Source: JAIOTH01 sp964486685
Lineage (GTDB): Bacteria > Patescibacteriota > Patescibacteriia > UBA1558 > S5-K13
Reading direction: 5' to 3'
Assembly: GCA_964486685.1 (NCBI GenBank)
Contig: CAZAOE010000008.1
Location: 1 to 43,771, forward strand
Length of the DNA stretch: 43,771 bases
Shown here: positions 21,878 to 30,537 of the stretch, piece by piece
Numbering within the stretch: position 1 is the stretch's first letter
Layout of the letters: each line of letters opens with the position of its first letter
Program-made: the position numbers and the translations under genes
Notes under the pieces: model-generated
Database searches by the model: none
What the model was told of the DNA's origin: nothing
Seen by the model: the letters and a program-made list of their open reading frames with translations, nothing else

Positions 21878-23185
21878 ATGAATTTTAAAAATAAAAAAGT
21901 TTTAATCATGGGCCTAGGTTTAATTGGCAAGGGGTTAAAAGACGCTTTGTTTTTTTATGAGCAAGGAGCAAAAGTAACAGTTACTGATTTGAAAACAGCA
22001 AAGCAATTAAAAAATTCTGTGCAGAAATTGAAAAAATATCCAGATATTAAATTACATTTAGGGGGACATAAAGAAGCCGATTTTATTGATAATGATATTA
22101 TTATTAGAAATCCAGCTATTACTCAAGATTCTAAGTTTTTAAATATAGCCAAAAAAAATGGTTTAAAAATTTTTATGGAAGATGCCCTAACCGTTTCTTT
22201 AAGTAAATGCAAAACAATAGGCATTACTGGGACTAGAGGCAAAACCACTACTGCTACTTTAATATATGAAATTTTAAAAAAAGCTGGATTGGATGTTTAT
22301 TTAGCGGGAAATATTCGAGGCACGGCTAGTTTGCCTTTAATTTCTAAATTAAAACCAGAATCTTATTTAGTTTTAGAATTGTCTAGTTGGCAATTGCAGG
22401 GTTTTGCAGATGTCAAAATTTCTTTGAATTATGCTTTAATTTTAAATATTTACGCTGACCACTTAAATAGATATAATTCTTTTGATGAATATGTTGATGA
22501 TAAAAAAAATATTTATAGATTTCAAAAAAAAGAGGACTATTTATTTTTAAATCAAGATTTAGATAAAAAATATTTTCAAGAATTTAAAAATGAAACCCAA
22601 AGTCAAATTATTTATTTTTCTAAAAACGATGTTCAAGATTATAAAAATAATTTATTAGGAGAACATAATTTGGAAAATATAGCTGCAGCTCGTAGTTTGG
22701 CATTAAATTTAGGAATAAATGAAAACATTATTAAAGCTAGTATAGAAAATTTTCAGCCAGTTGAGTTTCGTTTACAAAAAATTAGAGAATTTAAAGGAGT
22801 TAATTTTATAAATGATAGTGCCAGCACCGCTCCTATTGCCGGCATTAAGGCCCTGGACTCTATTCAAGGCAATATATTTTTAATCGCTGGCGGGGCTTCT
22901 AAAAACCTTCCTTTAGAAGATTGGGCAGATAAAATTTCTCAAAAATGTCAAAAAGTGGCCTTATTAAAAGGGGAGGATACAGATAAATTAAAATCTTTAA
23001 TCTGTAATCAAGATATTATTGAGGGAATTTTTGAAAATTTAGAATCTGCCGTAGATGCACTTTATAAAAAAACTCAGCCAGGAGATATTATTTTATTATC
23101 CCCGGGGTCGGCTAGTTTTAATATGTTTGATAATGAATTTGACAGAGGACAGAAATTTAATCAAATAGTTAAAAAAATAAAATGA
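21878..23185 (+). CDS. murD: UDP-MurNAc-L-alanine--D-glutamate ligase MurD
   Basis: A 435-residue ATP-dependent amino acid ligase adding D-Glu to UDP-MurNAc-L-Ala. The ATP loop is GITGTRGKTTTATL, with Arg where most MurD have Asn or Glu. Other conserved parts are the N-terminal Rossmann start KVLIMGLGLIGKGL, the central HNLENIAAA, and NDSASTAPIAGIKAL with ILLSPGSASFNMFDNEFDRG, which is the MurD-specific C-domain. It overlaps ftsW by four bases (ATGA), a sign of coupled translation. Confidence 0.95.
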   Translation: MNFKNKKVLIMGLGLIGKGLKDALFFYEQGAKVTVTDLKTAKQLKNSVQKLKKYPDIKLHLGGHKEADFIDNDIIIRNPAITQDSKFLNIAKKNGLKIFMEDALTVSLSKCKTIGITGTRGKTTTATLIYEILKKAGLDVYLAGNIRGTASLPLISKLKPESYLVLELSSWQLQGFADVKISLNYALILNIYADHLNRYNSFDEYVDDKKNIYRFQKKEDYLFLNQDLDKKYFQEFKNETQSQIIYFSKNDVQDYKNNLLGEHNLENIAAARSLALNLGINENIIKASIENFQPVEFRLQKIREFKGVNFINDSASTAPIAGIKALDSIQGNIFLIAGGASKNLPLEDWADKISQKCQKVALLKGEDTDKLKSLICNQDIIEGIFENLESAVDALYKKTQPGDIILLSPGSASFNMFDNEFDRGQKFNQIVKKIK

Positions 23186-24330
23186 GAATGGTTAGACAAT
23201 CTTTTTGGAGAAATATTTTTTATTCAGGCAAAGAAGCCCATGCCCCAGATTATGTTTTAATTTCTTTAACTATATTTTTAGTTTTATTTGGTTTGTTAAT
23301 GCTTTTGTCAGCTAGCTCGGTTTTATCTTATGAAAAATTTCAGAACACTTATCATTTTTTTAGCCATCAATTTATTTTTGGATTAATTCCAGGTATTTTA
23401 TTATTTTATTTTTGTTCAAAAATAGATTTTATGGTCTGGAAAAAATTTGCTTTTTTTATGCTTTTGATTTCTGTTTTTTTATTAATTATAGTTTTGATCC
23501 CAGGGATTGGCGTTCATTATAATAAAGCTCGTAGTTGGATAAGTATATTTGGTTTTTCCTTACAGCCATCAGAGATTGTTAAATTGACTTTTTTAATATA
23601 TTTAGCTTCTTGGTTAGATGACCAGGGATTGAAAAAAATCAAAGATTTTCATCATGGATTAATGCCCTTTTTAATAGTAGTGGGCATTATTAGTACTTTA
23701 ATGTTGTTACAACCAGATTTGGGAACTTTAAGTATTATATTTTTAATTTCTTTAATTAGTTTTTATGTAGGAGGCGGACACGTAAAGCATATTCTGATAA
23801 TTATAGCTGGGGCGGGAATTTTCTTTTTAGGAGCTATTAAATTTGCTTCTTATCGCATGGCTAGATTTATTGCTTTTTTTAATCCCGCAGCAGATCCCCA
23901 AGGAATTGGTTATCATTTAAATCAGGCCTTAATCGCTGTGGGTTCAGGAGGATTATTTGGTATGGGCTTGGGGCATTCTCGGCAAAAATATGGTTATTTA
24001 CCAGAAGTAGCTGGAGATTCTATTTTTCCAATTATGGCTGAAGAGTTAGGATTTTTTATTTCTGTAATTTATATTGTTTTAATTTTTATTTTAGTTTATC
24101 GGGGCTTTATGATAGCTAAAAATTCTAAAAGTTATTATGGTAGAATATTAGCCATTGGCATAAGTTCTTGGATTGGTTTTCAAAGTTTTTTAAATATCGG
24201 ATCCATGCTTGGTTTAATACCCATGACTGGCGTCCCCCTGCCCTTTATTTCTTACGGAGGCACAGCCATGATAATGACCTTATCCGCTATGGGAATTTTA
24301 GTTAATATATCTAAACACACCCGAGTGTGA
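23182..24330 (+). CDS. ftsW: FtsW-type lipid II polymerase (SEDS family)
   Basis: A 382-residue SEDS protein with about ten membrane helices. It polymerises lipid II at the septum with its transpeptidase partner. The signature is present: a short loop with SWISIFGFSLQPSEIVKL, LLQPDLGTL, YHLNQALIAVGSGGLFGMGL and TGVPLPFISYGGTAM near the C-terminus. The catalytic Asp lies in the loop QPDLG, as in RodA/FtsW. The position between murD and murG favours FtsW over RodA. It ends with an in-frame TGA and is followed by an AT-rich 214-base gap with the CAATTATCAATT repeats. Confidence 0.93.
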   Translation: MRMVRQSFWRNIFYSGKEAHAPDYVLISLTIFLVLFGLLMLLSASSVLSYEKFQNTYHFFSHQFIFGLIPGILLFYFCSKIDFMVWKKFAFFMLLISVFLLIIVLIPGIGVHYNKARSWISIFGFSLQPSEIVKLTFLIYLASWLDDQGLKKIKDFHHGLMPFLIVVGIISTLMLLQPDLGTLSIIFLISLISFYVGGGHVKHILIIIAGAGIFFLGAIKFASYRMARFIAFFNPAADPQGIGYHLNQALIAVGSGGLFGMGLGHSRQKYGYLPEVAGDSIFPIMAEELGFFISVIYIVLIFILVYRGFMIAKNSKSYYGRILAIGISSWIGFQSFLNIGSMLGLIPMTGVPLPFISYGGTAMIMTLSAMGILVNISKHTRV

Positions 24331-24544
24331 TTTTGCGGGGTAGTATTTATATTTATTGTTTTGTTATTTTAATAATTAATATGGAGTAATTAACAATTAT
24401 CAATTATAAATTTTCATTTAATATTCAATAATCCAATTATCAATATATCTTTAATCAAGAAAAATAGTTAAAATATCATTGAAAATTGAATATTGTTTAA
24501 TTGGTTATTAAATGTAAATTGGTTATTGGTAATTGAAAATTGTT

Positions 24545-25591
24545 ATGCGAATATTATTCAGCGGAGGGGGAACCTTAGGTTCAGTAACTCCGCTAACCGC
24601 CATTATAGATTATATTAAAAAAAATCACCCGCAAGATGAGATATTTTGGGTGAGCACAAAAGAAGGTATAGAAAAAAAATTTTTTCAAGATAGTAATGTC
24701 AAAACCTATACCATTCATTCTGCTAAATTTCGTCGTTATTTTAGTTTGCAAAATTTTGTTGATATTTTTAAATTTATTGCTTCTTTGTTTCAGGCCTCTA
24801 AAATTTTAAATGAAGTTCAGCCAGATATTTTATTTAGTGCCGGGGCTTACGTTAGCGTGCCCTTAGTAATTATGGGCAAATTAAAAGGTAAAAAAATAAT
24901 AATTCATCAACAAGATATAAAAGTTGGTTTAGCTAATAAAATAATGAGTCATTTGGCTGATAAAATAACAGTTAGTTTTCCTGAATCTAAGGATAGATTT
25001 AAACGCAAAGCTAAACTCACTGGCAATCCTTGTCGGTTTTATAACCATGCAAAATTAAGCAATAAGAATCAGATTTTAAATAAGTATAATTTAAAAGAAA
25101 ATAAGGCCATCCTTTTAATTTTAGGAGGGAGCTCTGGTTCACAAAGATTAAACGAAACCATTTATAAAAACATTTCTGATTTAACGGGCAAGTATCAAGT
25201 TTTACATGTTTCCGGAGTTAAAAAGGGTAAAAAAATAAAATCCAAGGATTATCATCAATACGATTTTTTACATGATGAGATTTTTGATTTTATCTGCTTG
25301 GCAGACATGGTAGTTTCTCGAGCTGGCTTAGCTACTTTAACAGAGTTGTCTTGTTTAAAAAAATGTGTGATTTTAGTGCCCTTAAAAGGACATCAGGAAA
25401 TTAATGCTGGATATTTTTATGAGCATAAAGCAGTAGAGGTTTCTCATCCAGATGATTTAGTAGAAAATATTTTTAAATTGTCTAAAGATAAAGCCAAAGT
25501 TAAAAAATTAAAAAATAATATTGCTAAAATTTTATCTAAACATGGGACAGAAAAAATTGTTAAGGAGATTTATAAACTAGGTAAAGGGTAA
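24545..25591 (+). CDS. murG: UDP-GlcNAc--lipid I GlcNAc transferase MurG
   Basis: A 348-residue GT-B glycosyltransferase that makes lipid II. The N-terminal glycine loop is FSGGGTLGSVTPLTAI, a variant of the usual GGTGGH (no His), and HQQDIKVGLANKI replaces the usual HEQN. GGSSGSQRLNETI and SRAGLATLTELSCLKKCVIL match G-G-S-x-G-x and the acceptor/UDP loop S-R-x-G-x-x-T-x-x-E. These changes are, as far as I recall, usual in Candidate Phyla Radiation MurG. ATG 24545 is chosen over a TTG 12 bases earlier because it gives the short MRILFSGGG start. Confidence 0.9.
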   Translation: MRILFSGGGTLGSVTPLTAIIDYIKKNHPQDEIFWVSTKEGIEKKFFQDSNVKTYTIHSAKFRRYFSLQNFVDIFKFIASLFQASKILNEVQPDILFSAGAYVSVPLVIMGKLKGKKIIIHQQDIKVGLANKIMSHLADKITVSFPESKDRFKRKAKLTGNPCRFYNHAKLSNKNQILNKYNLKENKAILLILGGSSGSQRLNETIYKNISDLTGKYQVLHVSGVKKGKKIKSKDYHQYDFLHDEIFDFICLADMVVSRAGLATLTELSCLKKCVILVPLKGHQEINAGYFYEHKAVEVSHPDDLVENIFKLSKDKAKVKKLKNNIAKILSKHGTEKIVKEIYKLGKG

Positions 25592-25626
25592 AAGGTAAAA
25601 GTTTAAAGCAACCCGTAACTAAAATC

Positions 25627-27000
25627 ATGGATTTAAATAAAATTAAAAAAGTCTATTTAATAGGAATTGGTGGGATTGGGGTATCGGCTCTCGCCCAGTA
25701 TTTTTTAGAATCTGAAAAAAAAGTTTGCGGGGCTGACCTAGTTAAATCTGACATTACTGAAGAGTTAGAAAAAAAAGGAATTAAAATTTTTTATGAACAC
25801 AATGAAAATAATATTGATAAAACTTATGATTTAGTAATTTATTCTTCAGCAGTTCCAAAAGATAATCCAGAATTTAAAAAAGCCCAGGACCTGGGAATTA
25901 AAACTTTATCTTATTTTGATTTTTTAGGAGAGCTTTCGCAAAAATATAAAACTGTTGTGGTGACCGGTACTCATGGTAAATCCAGCACTACCTCTTTAAT
26001 TGCGATGATAATGATTAAAGCTGGTTTAGATCCCACGGTTTTTGTGGGAACCAAAATTAAAAATTTGGGCAGTAATTTTAGATTAGGCCAGAGTGAATAT
26101 TTAGTAATTGAGGGTTGTGAATATCAGGCCAATATGTTAAAGCTTCAGCCATATTTAATTGGCATTCCTTCTATTGACGCCGACCATTTGGATTTTTATC
26201 AGGACTTAGAGGATATTAAAAACACTTTTCAAAAATTTATAAATAAGTTAAAAGAACAAGATAATTTAGTTTATAATGGAGACGACCAGAATATAAAAGC
26301 CCTTCAGAAGTCATTAGTGGCCCTTTCTGTGAGTTTAAATTCTGAATCTGATGTTCGGGCTATGGATATAAAAAAAGTTGATAATAAGCAAAATTTTAGC
26401 TTGTATTTAAAAGATGAAAAATTGACGGATATTGAAACAAATTTACCTGGTGATTATAATATTTTAAATATTTTAATTGCTTCTGGCTTGGCCTTAAAAT
26501 TAGGAATAAAGCCAGAAATAATTTCTCAAACAATTAAAGAATTTCAAGGTCTTTGGCGCAGGTTTGAAATAATAGGGGAGTGGAATACCAACCTAATTAT
26601 TTCTGATTATGCTCATCATCCAGCAGAATTAAAAGCAGTATTAAAAGGGGCGCGAGAGTTTTATCCAGATAAAAAAATAGTGGCTGTTTTTCAACCGCAT
26701 CAAGAAGATAGAACTCAAAAATTATTTAATGATTTTTTAGATAGTTTTCAAAATGCTGACGAAGTAATTTTATATCCAATTTACGAAGTGGCCGGTCGCA
26801 GAAGTTCGGCTGGCAAAACCTCGGAAGATTTAGCTCACGAGATTAAGAAAAAACAAGGTCAGAATATTTATTATTTAGATTCTTATGAAAAAATTAAAAA
26901 ACAGTTAGAAAATTATCAAGATGCTGTGATTTTAATTATTGGCGCTGGAGATATTGATAATTTTGCAAGGCATTATGTTTTTCACCCTCACCCGCTATAA
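25627..27000 (+). CDS. murC: UDP-MurNAc--L-alanine ligase MurC
   Basis: A 457-residue ATP-dependent ligase adding the first residue of the stem peptide. Conserved regions are the Rossmann GIGGIGVSALAQYF, the ATP loop VTGTHGKSSTTSL, SIDADHLDFY, and the C-domain ISDYAHHPAELKAVL and FQPHQEDRTQKL. The protein ends RHYVFHPHPL; these last residues and the stop codon are read from the beginning of a compound palindromic element (26983-27083), so the natural C-terminus appears to have been cut off or altered. Confidence 0.95.
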   Translation: MDLNKIKKVYLIGIGGIGVSALAQYFLESEKKVCGADLVKSDITEELEKKGIKIFYEHNENNIDKTYDLVIYSSAVPKDNPEFKKAQDLGIKTLSYFDFLGELSQKYKTVVVTGTHGKSSTTSLIAMIMIKAGLDPTVFVGTKIKNLGSNFRLGQSEYLVIEGCEYQANMLKLQPYLIGIPSIDADHLDFYQDLEDIKNTFQKFINKLKEQDNLVYNGDDQNIKALQKSLVALSVSLNSESDVRAMDIKKVDNKQNFSLYLKDEKLTDIETNLPGDYNILNILIASGLALKLGIKPEIISQTIKEFQGLWRRFEIIGEWNTNLIISDYAHHPAELKAVLKGAREFYPDKKIVAVFQPHQEDRTQKLFNDFLDSFQNADEVILYPIYEVAGRRSSAGKTSEDLAHEIKKKQGQNIYYLDSYEKIKKQLENYQDAVILIIGAGDIDNFARHYVFHPHPL

Positions 27001-27083
27001 ACTACTCGCGTTGCTCGAGTTTATAGCACCCTCTCCCTCTGAGAGGGAGAGGGAAAGCGAGCTCAGCGAGCTAGGGTGAGGGA
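26983..27083. repeat. compound palindrome forming the murC stop
   Basis: Outer arms contain CACCCTCACCC and GGGTGAGGG. Inside are GCTATAAACT / AGTTTATAGC (about 26994-27028) and a perfect CCCTCTCCCTCT-g-AGAGGGAGAGGG, followed by GCGAGCTCAGCGAGC. The murC stop codon is inside it. Confidence 0.75.
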
Positions 27084-27103
27084 GATTTTGAATAAAAAAG
27101 AAA

Positions 27104-27130
27104 AACCCACAATCTATTTTGTGGATTTTT
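27104..27130 (+). terminator. terminator after murC
   Basis: ACCCACAA-tctatt-TTGTGGAT followed by TTTTATT. Confidence 0.75.
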
Positions 27131-27527
27131 ATTAATCTCCAAAATAGTAGAGGAGATTTAAAGCCGCCTTTATATAATTATAGTTGCGGTAATCTCCCGT
27201 ACTATTCTAAATACTAATAACCGATGCCAATATACAAATGTTTACTAATAATACTAATAAATTATACTAATGATACTAATTTTTTACTGAACATATAACC
27301 ATAGCATAGTTTTAGAATTGTGTCAAGGTTTATTTTTGTTTTATTCATTGTTATACTAATGATACTAATATGCTAATGAATTATTCTCCCCTTACCAAGG
27401 GGAGATACAGAGGGGTTAAAGATTAACAAAAATAATTTTTATAAAAGCCATAATATAACCTCCCCCTCGCCTCGCATTCGCTTTGGCGAAGCGGGTCTGA
27501 AGTTCGGCCTCGATCTTTTTTAAAAAT
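27131..27527. other. gene-free stretch with a large stem-loop and TACTAAT repeats
   Basis: An imperfect 16-base inverted repeat (27143-27158 AATAGTAGAGGAGATT, 27191-27206 AATCTCCCGTACTATT) encloses CCGC / GCGG and could fold as a 64-base structured RNA. Downstream are repeated TACTAAT/ATACTAATGAT words (27220-27380). A further palindromic patch follows (27470-27505, CGCTTtggcgAAGCG). No reading frame with protein-like sequence was seen. Confidence 0.55.
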
Positions 27528-28487
27528 ATGAATAAATTATTAGAAAAATTTCCTAATATTAAAACAGATTATAATCTAGCTGATTTGACTACTTTTAAAA
27601 TTGGTGGACCAGCAAAGTATTTTTTAGAAATTAGTAATTTAAAAGAACTACAAGAAGTGGTTAAATTTTGTAAGCAGAGCAGTATTGATTTTAAAATTAT
27701 TGGCGGTGGTTCTAATCTTTTGGTTAATGATAACGGATTTGATGGTTTAATAATTAAATTGAATAATAAGAATATTGAATTGTTAGATGATGGTATTTTT
27801 AAAGTTGATGCTGGAGTAGTGCTTTTAAACTTTGTAAATTTTTCTTTAGAAAAAGGTTTTACTGGTCAGGAATTTTTAGCTGGTATTCCTGGAACAGTGG
27901 GCGGAGCAATTTATGGCAATGCCGGAGCTTATGGACAAGACATGGGAAGCATTGTTATTCAAGTGCAGGTTTTAAATCAAAATAATGAATTTGTTTGGAT
28001 AGAAAAAAAAGATTGTGTTTTTGAATATCGTCAGAGCATTTTTAAAGACAGTCAGCATATTATTTTACAAGCACAAATAAGTTTAACCCAAGAGAATATT
28101 CAAGTTAGTCAAGAATTAATTCAACAAAGAATTCTACAAAGAGCCCAGGGCCATCCTTTAAATATGCCCAATGCTGGTTCTTGGTTTAAAAATATAGATT
28201 TAACAAATGAACTTAAAGTTAGAATAGAAAAGTTAGCTAATAGTGAAGAAATGAGACGTTTTGAAAAATATCAAAAAATCCCGGCGGCTTTTTTAATAGA
28301 ACAAGCTGGTTTAAAGGGCTATCAAATTGGCGGAGCACAAATGTCTGAAAAGCATGCTAATTTTTTAATAAATGCTGGCCAAGCCACAGCTGAAGATATT
28401 ATAAATTTGTCTGATTATGTAAAAGAAAAGATTAAAGATAAGTATGGGATTGAGCTGGAAGAGGAAGTACAGTATATAGGGTTTTAG
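27528..28487 (+). CDS. murB: UDP-N-acetylenolpyruvoylglucosamine reductase MurB
   Basis: A 319-residue flavoenzyme that reduces UDP-GlcNAc-enolpyruvate to UDP-MurNAc. It shows the FAD-binding GGGSNLLVNDNGFDGLII, AGIPGTVGGAIYGNAGAYG, and the catalytic NAGSWFKN. EYRQSIFKD and the C-terminal EEEVQYIGF (with the catalytic Glu) complete the match. The Y-R-x-S motif of the type I enzyme is retained, while the C-terminal extension of the E. coli type is not obvious, so the type is uncertain. It is the last gene of the cluster and ends at a bidirectional terminator shared with the split gene on the other strand. Confidence 0.95.
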   Translation: MNKLLEKFPNIKTDYNLADLTTFKIGGPAKYFLEISNLKELQEVVKFCKQSSIDFKIIGGGSNLLVNDNGFDGLIIKLNNKNIELLDDGIFKVDAGVVLLNFVNFSLEKGFTGQEFLAGIPGTVGGAIYGNAGAYGQDMGSIVIQVQVLNQNNEFVWIEKKDCVFEYRQSIFKDSQHIILQAQISLTQENIQVSQELIQQRILQRAQGHPLNMPNAGSWFKNIDLTNELKVRIEKLANSEEMRRFEKYQKIPAAFLIEQAGLKGYQIGGAQMSEKHANFLINAGQATAEDIINLSDYVKEKIKDKYGIELEEEVQYIGF

Positions 28488-28517
28488 GTTATGGGTTGTA
28501 GCTTGTAGGTTGTAATA

Positions 28518-28550
28518 AAAAACCCGTTGCAGAACAACGGGTGTTTTTAT
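28518..28550. terminator. bidirectional terminator
   Basis: ACCCGTTG (28522-28529) and CAACGGGT (28535-28542) with A runs before and T runs after, serving murB on plus and the PRPP-synthetase-like gene on minus. Confidence 0.85.
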
Positions 28551-29467
28551 TATTGAATTATTAGCTTTAAAGTTTCTTCGGCAAACAAACTACCAAAATT
28601 AATATTTTCTACTTTCTTGGTTCTTTTTTCATAGTGTCTAAGGATGGTATTTCCAAATTTAATACCGATGATCGTTTTATTGGCTAAGAGAATTGGTCTA
28701 AAGGGTGTTTCATCTATGAATTTGCTTTTCCAACCCCAGGTACATACGGGATGAGCAGCTATGAAAATTAATCCATAAACCCTGAATTCGTTTCTGAGCA
28801 TTATACCATTAGTTTTAGCAGTACCGCCTGTAGCTAACTCATCTTCTATCGCAATCAATATTGAATCTTCAATTCTTTTATCGGTGGCGAATATTTTTAC
28901 ATCTGGATATACTGCTTGAATTTCTTTTAATTCTATTTGGTTTTCTGTAATTTCAGTTTGGCTACCATTGATTCTGTTTTTAAAAGTAACAGAAACGGAA
29001 ATTTCATGACCTAATTTTTTAATTTCTCTAGCCACAGACACAGCTCGGGGTACACTACCTTTGTCAGGGGAATAAAGAAAAATATTTTTACCCGCTGTTT
29101 TACTTAATTCTATAATGGGTAGTAAATTTTTAGCGTATAGTGCGTGAGGTTTAATATGATGAACTACAATTCCTTGTTTTTCGAGATTTTTGATTGTCTG
29201 CTGAGAGTGGATTTCACATAAAATGATTTCATCTAGGCCGTTACTTCTTAAGTTTTCACAAAAGCGGAGATTCCTGTTTATTTCTTTTTTTATTTCTGGA
29301 TGATCTTGTCTTCTAAAGCGAAAAAAGGGGGCTACAAGTATGACTTTTTTAGCTTCATATTGCTTTTTACAGGCCCAAATAAGATCAATAGTTTGATTTT
29401 CATAAGGAAGGTCATAAATGCTTTGAAAAATTATAACATTTTTTTCCGGGAATTTTTTCATAGTCAT
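28550..29467 (-). CDS. PRPP synthetase-like protein, downstream part of a split gene
   Basis: A 305-residue frame with the core of the ribose-phosphate pyrophosphokinase family. Motifs are NVIIFQSIYDLPYENQ, PFFRFRRQDH (normally Y-x-R-Q-D), EIHSQQ (for the D-L-H-A-x-Q loop), SPDKGSVPRAVSVA and the PRPP loop IEDELATGGTAKT. It starts in a frame one base ahead of the upstream frame at 29786. Residues before Asn-Val-Ile-Ile have no family match, whereas the upstream frame supplies the missing F-x-D-G-E part. So the start given is a technical one; the real protein, if made, is a fusion of the two frames (about 411 residues). PRPP feeds nucleotide and cofactor synthesis. It may be inactive or only PRPP-binding. 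Confidence 0.75.
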   Translation of the reverse strand: MTMKKFPEKNVIIFQSIYDLPYENQTIDLIWACKKQYEAKKVILVAPFFRFRRQDHPEIKKEINRNLRFCENLRSNGLDEIILCEIHSQQTIKNLEKQGIVVHHIKPHALYAKNLLPIIELSKTAGKNIFLYSPDKGSVPRAVSVAREIKKLGHEISVSVTFKNRINGSQTEITENQIELKEIQAVYPDVKIFATDKRIEDSILIAIEDELATGGTAKTNGIMLRNEFRVYGLIFIAAHPVCTWGWKSKFIDETPFRPILLANKTIIGIKFGNTILRHYEKRTKKVENINFGSLFAEETLKLIIQ

Positions 29468-29786
29468 AAATCATAAAAGCGGGTTCTCCGTCCGGAAATC
29501 TTCTCATGTCAAGGTGATTCCATTTGACGATATGATTTTGATGTTCAGCTTCTATTAATTGTCCCATTAAAGCATCTTTAATTTTTTGAATTGTTTTAGG
29601 GGTTAGGTGTTCTTCTGATCCAGATTTAATAATTTTAGGAAAACGCTCGTTAATTATTTCTTGAGGAGATTTACCCAAGAATTCCCCAATTAAAAGTTGA
29701 TTTAATTGTTTTCTAACCGTTTCATCAAAGTCGTGGTTAGAGGTGCCACTAATAAAAATCCATTTTGAAATATCTACATTAGACAT
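29412..29786 (-). CDS. PRPP synthetase-like protein, upstream part of a split gene
   Basis: A 124-residue frame with the N-terminal pattern of PRPP synthetases: IFISGTSNHDFDETVRKQLN, then about 50 residues that are an insertion relative to the usual family, then RRFPDGEPAFMI (normally F-S-D-G-E-I). After EKIPGKK the frame leaves the family. The continuing match is in the next frame from the A7 run at 29445-29439. Removing one A there joins the frames as PGK-NVIIFQS. A strong GGAGG (29795-29791) lies four bases before the ATG, and a TTGACA (29848-29843) upstream may be its -35. Whether the break is a sequencing error, a mutation or programmed slippage is open. Confidence 0.7.
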   Translation of the reverse strand: MSNVDISKWIFISGTSNHDFDETVRKQLNQLLIGEFLGKSPQEIINERFPKIIKSGSEEHLTPKTIQKIKDALMGQLIEAEHQNHIVKWNHLDMRRFPDGEPAFMIYDYEKIPGKKCYNFSKHL

Positions 29787-29924
29787 TGGTCCTCCATAAT
29801 ATTTTTTTATTTCTATCTATAAAGTAGCTCATTAAAAATTTTTGTCAAATTAAATTTAGGTTAAATATTTGAACTTATTAAAATTTATGATAGTATTAGT
29901 TTAGTTTAGAAATAATTTAAATTT

Positions 29925-30233
29925 ATGCACATTCAATTTTATTCCAAAAATATTGAGCTAAGCAATCAAATTAAAAACCATGTTCAAGAAAAAATAGGTG
30001 GTTTAGAAAAATATGAGTCGCAAATTATTGATTGTCAGGTTGATTTGTCTAAAAACACTCATCATAAAAAGGGCGATGTTTATCGGGCAGAAGTGAATAT
30101 TAAATTGGCTTATGATAAAAAATTAATTCGGGCAGTCGTAGAAACAGAGAACATTATTTCAGCCATAGACCAGGTTAAAGACAAGATTCAAAGACAGATC
30201 ATTAGAGTTAAAGATAAAATAAAGAAGCATTAA
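29925..30233 (+). CDS. hpf: ribosome hibernation promoting factor (short HPF/RaiA family)
   Basis: A 102-residue protein of the ribosome-associated S30AE family. The N-terminal MHIQFYSKNIELSNQIKNHV and C-terminal AIDQVKDKIQRQIIRVKDKI match the family pattern (I-x-I-x-G-k-n-x-x-x-T/S-x-x-I-x-x-y-v ... A-I-D-x-x-x-d-K-L-x-r-Q). It lacks the long C-terminal dimerisation domain, so it is a short form. It binds in the decoding region of idle 30S subunits. It is the gene before secA, as is common in many bacteria. Confidence 0.92.
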   Translation: MHIQFYSKNIELSNQIKNHVQEKIGGLEKYESQIIDCQVDLSKNTHHKKGDVYRAEVNIKLAYDKKLIRAVVETENIISAIDQVKDKIQRQIIRVKDKIKKH

Positions 30234-30537
30234 GATTTTCAATTACTAATAACCAATTAACAATTTTCATTTAATTTTCAATTATTCAATAATCAATTTA
30301 TACTAATTTGAAAATCGTTCACCCTGAACCAGTTATCGGTTCAGGGTAAAGTCGAAAATAGAAAATAGTAATTGAAATTAGATATTAGAAATTCGGAATT
30401 AACTACTTTCAAATTTCAAATCTCTATTGCGAATATCCTTGCCTGCCGGCAGGCAGGTAATTTCGAATAACTAATTTCAAATTGTTATATTGATTATTAA
30501 ATGAGAATTGGTAATTGAAAATTTAAAATTGATATAT
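30234..30537. other. 304-base gap with palindromes and AT-rich repeats
   Basis: Contains ACCCTGAACC / GGTTCAGGGT (30321-30330 and 30338-30347) and a perfect 14-base palindrome GCCTGCC-GGCAGGC (30441-30454). These are embedded in CAATTATCAATT / TTGAAAATT words. No gene seen. Confidence 0.65.

Noticed and set aside
23183..24330. Recoding of TGA as an amino acid
   Set aside because: TGA ends murD, ftsW, the 8461 gene and the wHTH gene at the expected places, so it is a stop here.
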